This document shows, one piece after another, positions 61,890 through 64,000 of a DNA stretch of 64,000 nucleotides. The notes below the pieces were generated by a model. That model did not search any database and had not been told where the DNA came from. It saw only the letters and a list, made by a program, of their open reading frames with translations. This stretch comes from Sapria himalayana. Its lineage: Eukaryota; Streptophyta; Magnoliopsida; Malpighiales; Rafflesiaceae. The stretch is taken from assembly GCA_029783825.1 (NCBI GenBank), contig JAREIK010012177.1, forward strand, positions 18,419-82,418. The letters run 5' to 3'. The position numbers and the translations under genes are program-made. The number at the start of each line of letters is the position of its first letter. Positions within the stretch are counted from its first letter, which is position 1.

Positions 61890-64000
61890 TAGAAGAATAA
61901 GAAGAATAAGAAGTATAAGATCAATAAGAATAATAATAAAATTAATAAGAATAAAAACAATAAGAAGAATAAGAAGAATACCAAGAATAAAAAGATTAAG
62001 AAGAATAAAAAAAATAAAAGAAGAAAAATAATAATAATAAGAATAATAATAAAAGAAGAATAAGAAGAATAAATAGAATAAGTAAAATAAGAAGAATAAG
62101 ACGAATAAGATGAAAAAGTAGAATAAGACTAATAAGAAGAATAAGAAGATTAAAAAGAATATGAAGATTAAGAATAATAAGAAAAGTAATAAGATTTATA
62201 AGAATAACATGAAAAAGAAAAATAAGAATAATAAGAAGAATAAAAAATAGAAGAATAAGAAGAAAAAGAAGAATAAAAAAATAATAAAAATAAGAAGAAT
62301 AAAAAGAATAAAAAGAATAAAAAGAATAATAAGAATAAAATGAATAAGAAAAATAAGAAGAATAAAAAGAATATGAAGAATAAGAAGAATTAAAATAATA
62401 AGAATAAAAAAAAGAATCAGAAGATTTAAAAGAATTAGAATAATAATAAGTATAAGAAGAATTAGATGAATAAAAAGAATAAAAGAATAAAAAGAATATG
62501 AAGAATAATAAGAATAAGAAGAATAAGAAGAATAAAAAGAATAAGAAGAAAGTGAAGAATAAAAGAATAAAAAAAATAAGAAGTATTAGAAGAATTAAAC
62601 AAAATGAAGATTAAGAAGAATTAGATAAATATTAAAAATTAGATGAATAAGAAGAATAATAAGAATTAGAAGAATAAGAAGAAGAATAAGAATTAGAAGA
62701 ATAAGAAGAATAATAAGAATAATAAGATTAATAGGAATTAGAAGAATTAGAAGAAAGAGAAGAATAAGAAGAATTAAAGGAATAAAAAGAATAAGAAAAT
62801 AGATGAATAAGAAAGAAAAATAATAAGAATAATAAGAAGAATAGAAAAATAAGAATAAAAAGAAGAATAGCAACAAAAAAAGAATAAGAAGAATAAAAGA
62901 ATAAGAAGAATAAAAATTATAAGAATAAAAAAAATAATAAAATTGGAAAAATAAGAAGAATAAGATGAATAAGATGAATAAGAAGAATAATAAGAATATT
63001 AATATTTATATGAAAAATAACAACAAGAAGACTAAGAAGAATAAGAGTAATAAAATGAATAAGAAGAATAAGAAGAATAAGAAGAATAATAAAAAAGAAG
63101 AAAATGAAGAAAATGAAGAATAAAAAGAATTAAAAAAAAAAGAATAAAAAGAATAAAAAGAATAAAAAGAATAAGAATAATAAATAGAATAATAAGAATA
63201 AGAACCATAAATAGAATAAGAAGAATAAAAAAAATAAGAAGAATAAGAGGAATAATAAGAATAAAGTGAAGAAGAAAAAAAAAATAGTAAGGAGAATAAT
63301 AAAAATAAGAATAATTAATAGAATAAATAAAATTAGACAAATTAGATAAATAAGAAGAATAAAAAGAATACAAAGAATAAATCGAATAAGAAGAATAAGA
63401 AGAACAAGAACAATAAAAAGAATAAGAAGAACAAGAACAATAAGAAGAATACGATGAATAAGAAAACTAAGAAGAAGAAGAAGAATAAGGAGAATAAAAA
63501 AAATAAGAAAAATAAGTAGAATAATAAAAATAAGAAGAATATGAAGAATAAGAATAATAAGAAGAATAAAAAGAATATTAAGAATATTAAGAATAAGAAG
63601 AATAAGAAGAATAAGAAGATTAAGAATAATAAGAAGAATATTAAGAATAAGAAGAATATGAAGAATAAGAAGAATATGAAGAATATGAAGAATAAGAAGA
63701 ATAACAAGAATAAGAAGAATAAGAAGAATAACAAGAATAAGAAGAATAAGAATAAGAAGAATAAGAAGAATAAGAAGAATAAAAAGAATAAAAAGAATAA
63801 GAAAAATTAAAAGAATAAGAAGAATACGAATAATTAGCAAAATAAGAATAATAAGACGAATAAGAATAATAAGAAGAATAATCAGATAAATAAGAATAAG
63901 AACAATAAGAAGAATTAAAAAAATACCAAGAATAAAAAGATTAAGAAGAATAAAAAGAATAGAAGAATACAAAGAATAATAAGAAAAGTGAGAAGTATAC
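61391..64000. repeat. 9-bp array in opposite orientation (GAAGAATAA on +)
   Basis: From here to the window end the + strand is purine-rich: AAGAAGAATAAGAAGAATAA-type repeats, the exact reverse complement of the TTATTCTTC unit. An (AAT)n run lies at about 61857-61890 and clean stretches at about 63590-63790. Lys/Asn frames on + and Leu/Ile frames on - are artefacts. The polarity flip suggests that this array is the tail of a LINE inserted in the opposite (plus) direction, or an inversion. Confidence 0.95.

Overview
The window reads as repeat-dominated nuclear DNA of a land plant, probably a flowering plant. The evidence is plant-type LINE retrotransposon domains (DUF4283-like ORF1, APE endonuclease, reverse transcriptase, plant-style RNase H), CACTA (En/Spm) DNA-transposon termini with sub-terminal repeats, and a decayed piece of the plant nucleoporin gene NUP93. 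Base composition is very AT-rich. I see no intact protein-coding host gene, no rRNA or tRNA gene, and nothing prokaryotic. The long apparent reading frames rich in Leu/Ile/Phe, Ser/Tyr or Lys/Asn are translations of short tandem repeats.

Layout. (1) 1-3790: pyrimidine-strand array of a 9-bp unit (TTATTCTTC and variants). (2) 3805-5030: CACTA left end and 50-bp sub-terminal repeats, followed to about 19.3 kb by AT-rich DNA holding a 9-bp ATGAAATAA array, three blocks of TATAGTTATA-type repeats (partly an inverted duplication) and no clear gene. (3) 19.3-20.9 kb: minus-strand LINE fragment (zinc knuckle to endonuclease). (4) 20.9-26.8 kb: second 9-bp array. (5) 26814-38017: second CACTA left end, a gene-fragment-bearing interior with the minus-strand NUP93 pseudogene at 33.9-35.5 kb, and a CACTA right end. 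(6) 38.0-61.4 kb: 9-bp arrays interrupted by five minus-strand LINE copies of one family: 44.0-44.9 kb (3' end), 46.4-52.9 kb (near full length), 54.1-56.4 kb (5'-truncated), 57.2-57.3 kb (very short) and 60.5-61.4 kb (3' end). (7) 61.4-64.0 kb: the same array in the opposite orientation. Arrays make up roughly 25 kb, about 39% of the window.

How the parts fit together. Each of the five right-hand LINE copies has the same 3' terminus, which runs through a short A-run directly into the 9-bp array. In LINE sense the array reads (GAAGAATAA)n. The simplest reading is that the family carries or seeds a 9-bp microsatellite tail in place of a plain poly(A), that tails expand into kilobase arrays, and that later copies insert into earlier tails. 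CACTA elements have inserted into the same landscape and captured gene pieces. Most premature stops in the NUP93 relic are those expected from C-to-T change at Gln or Arg codons, which suggests decay under cytosine methylation.
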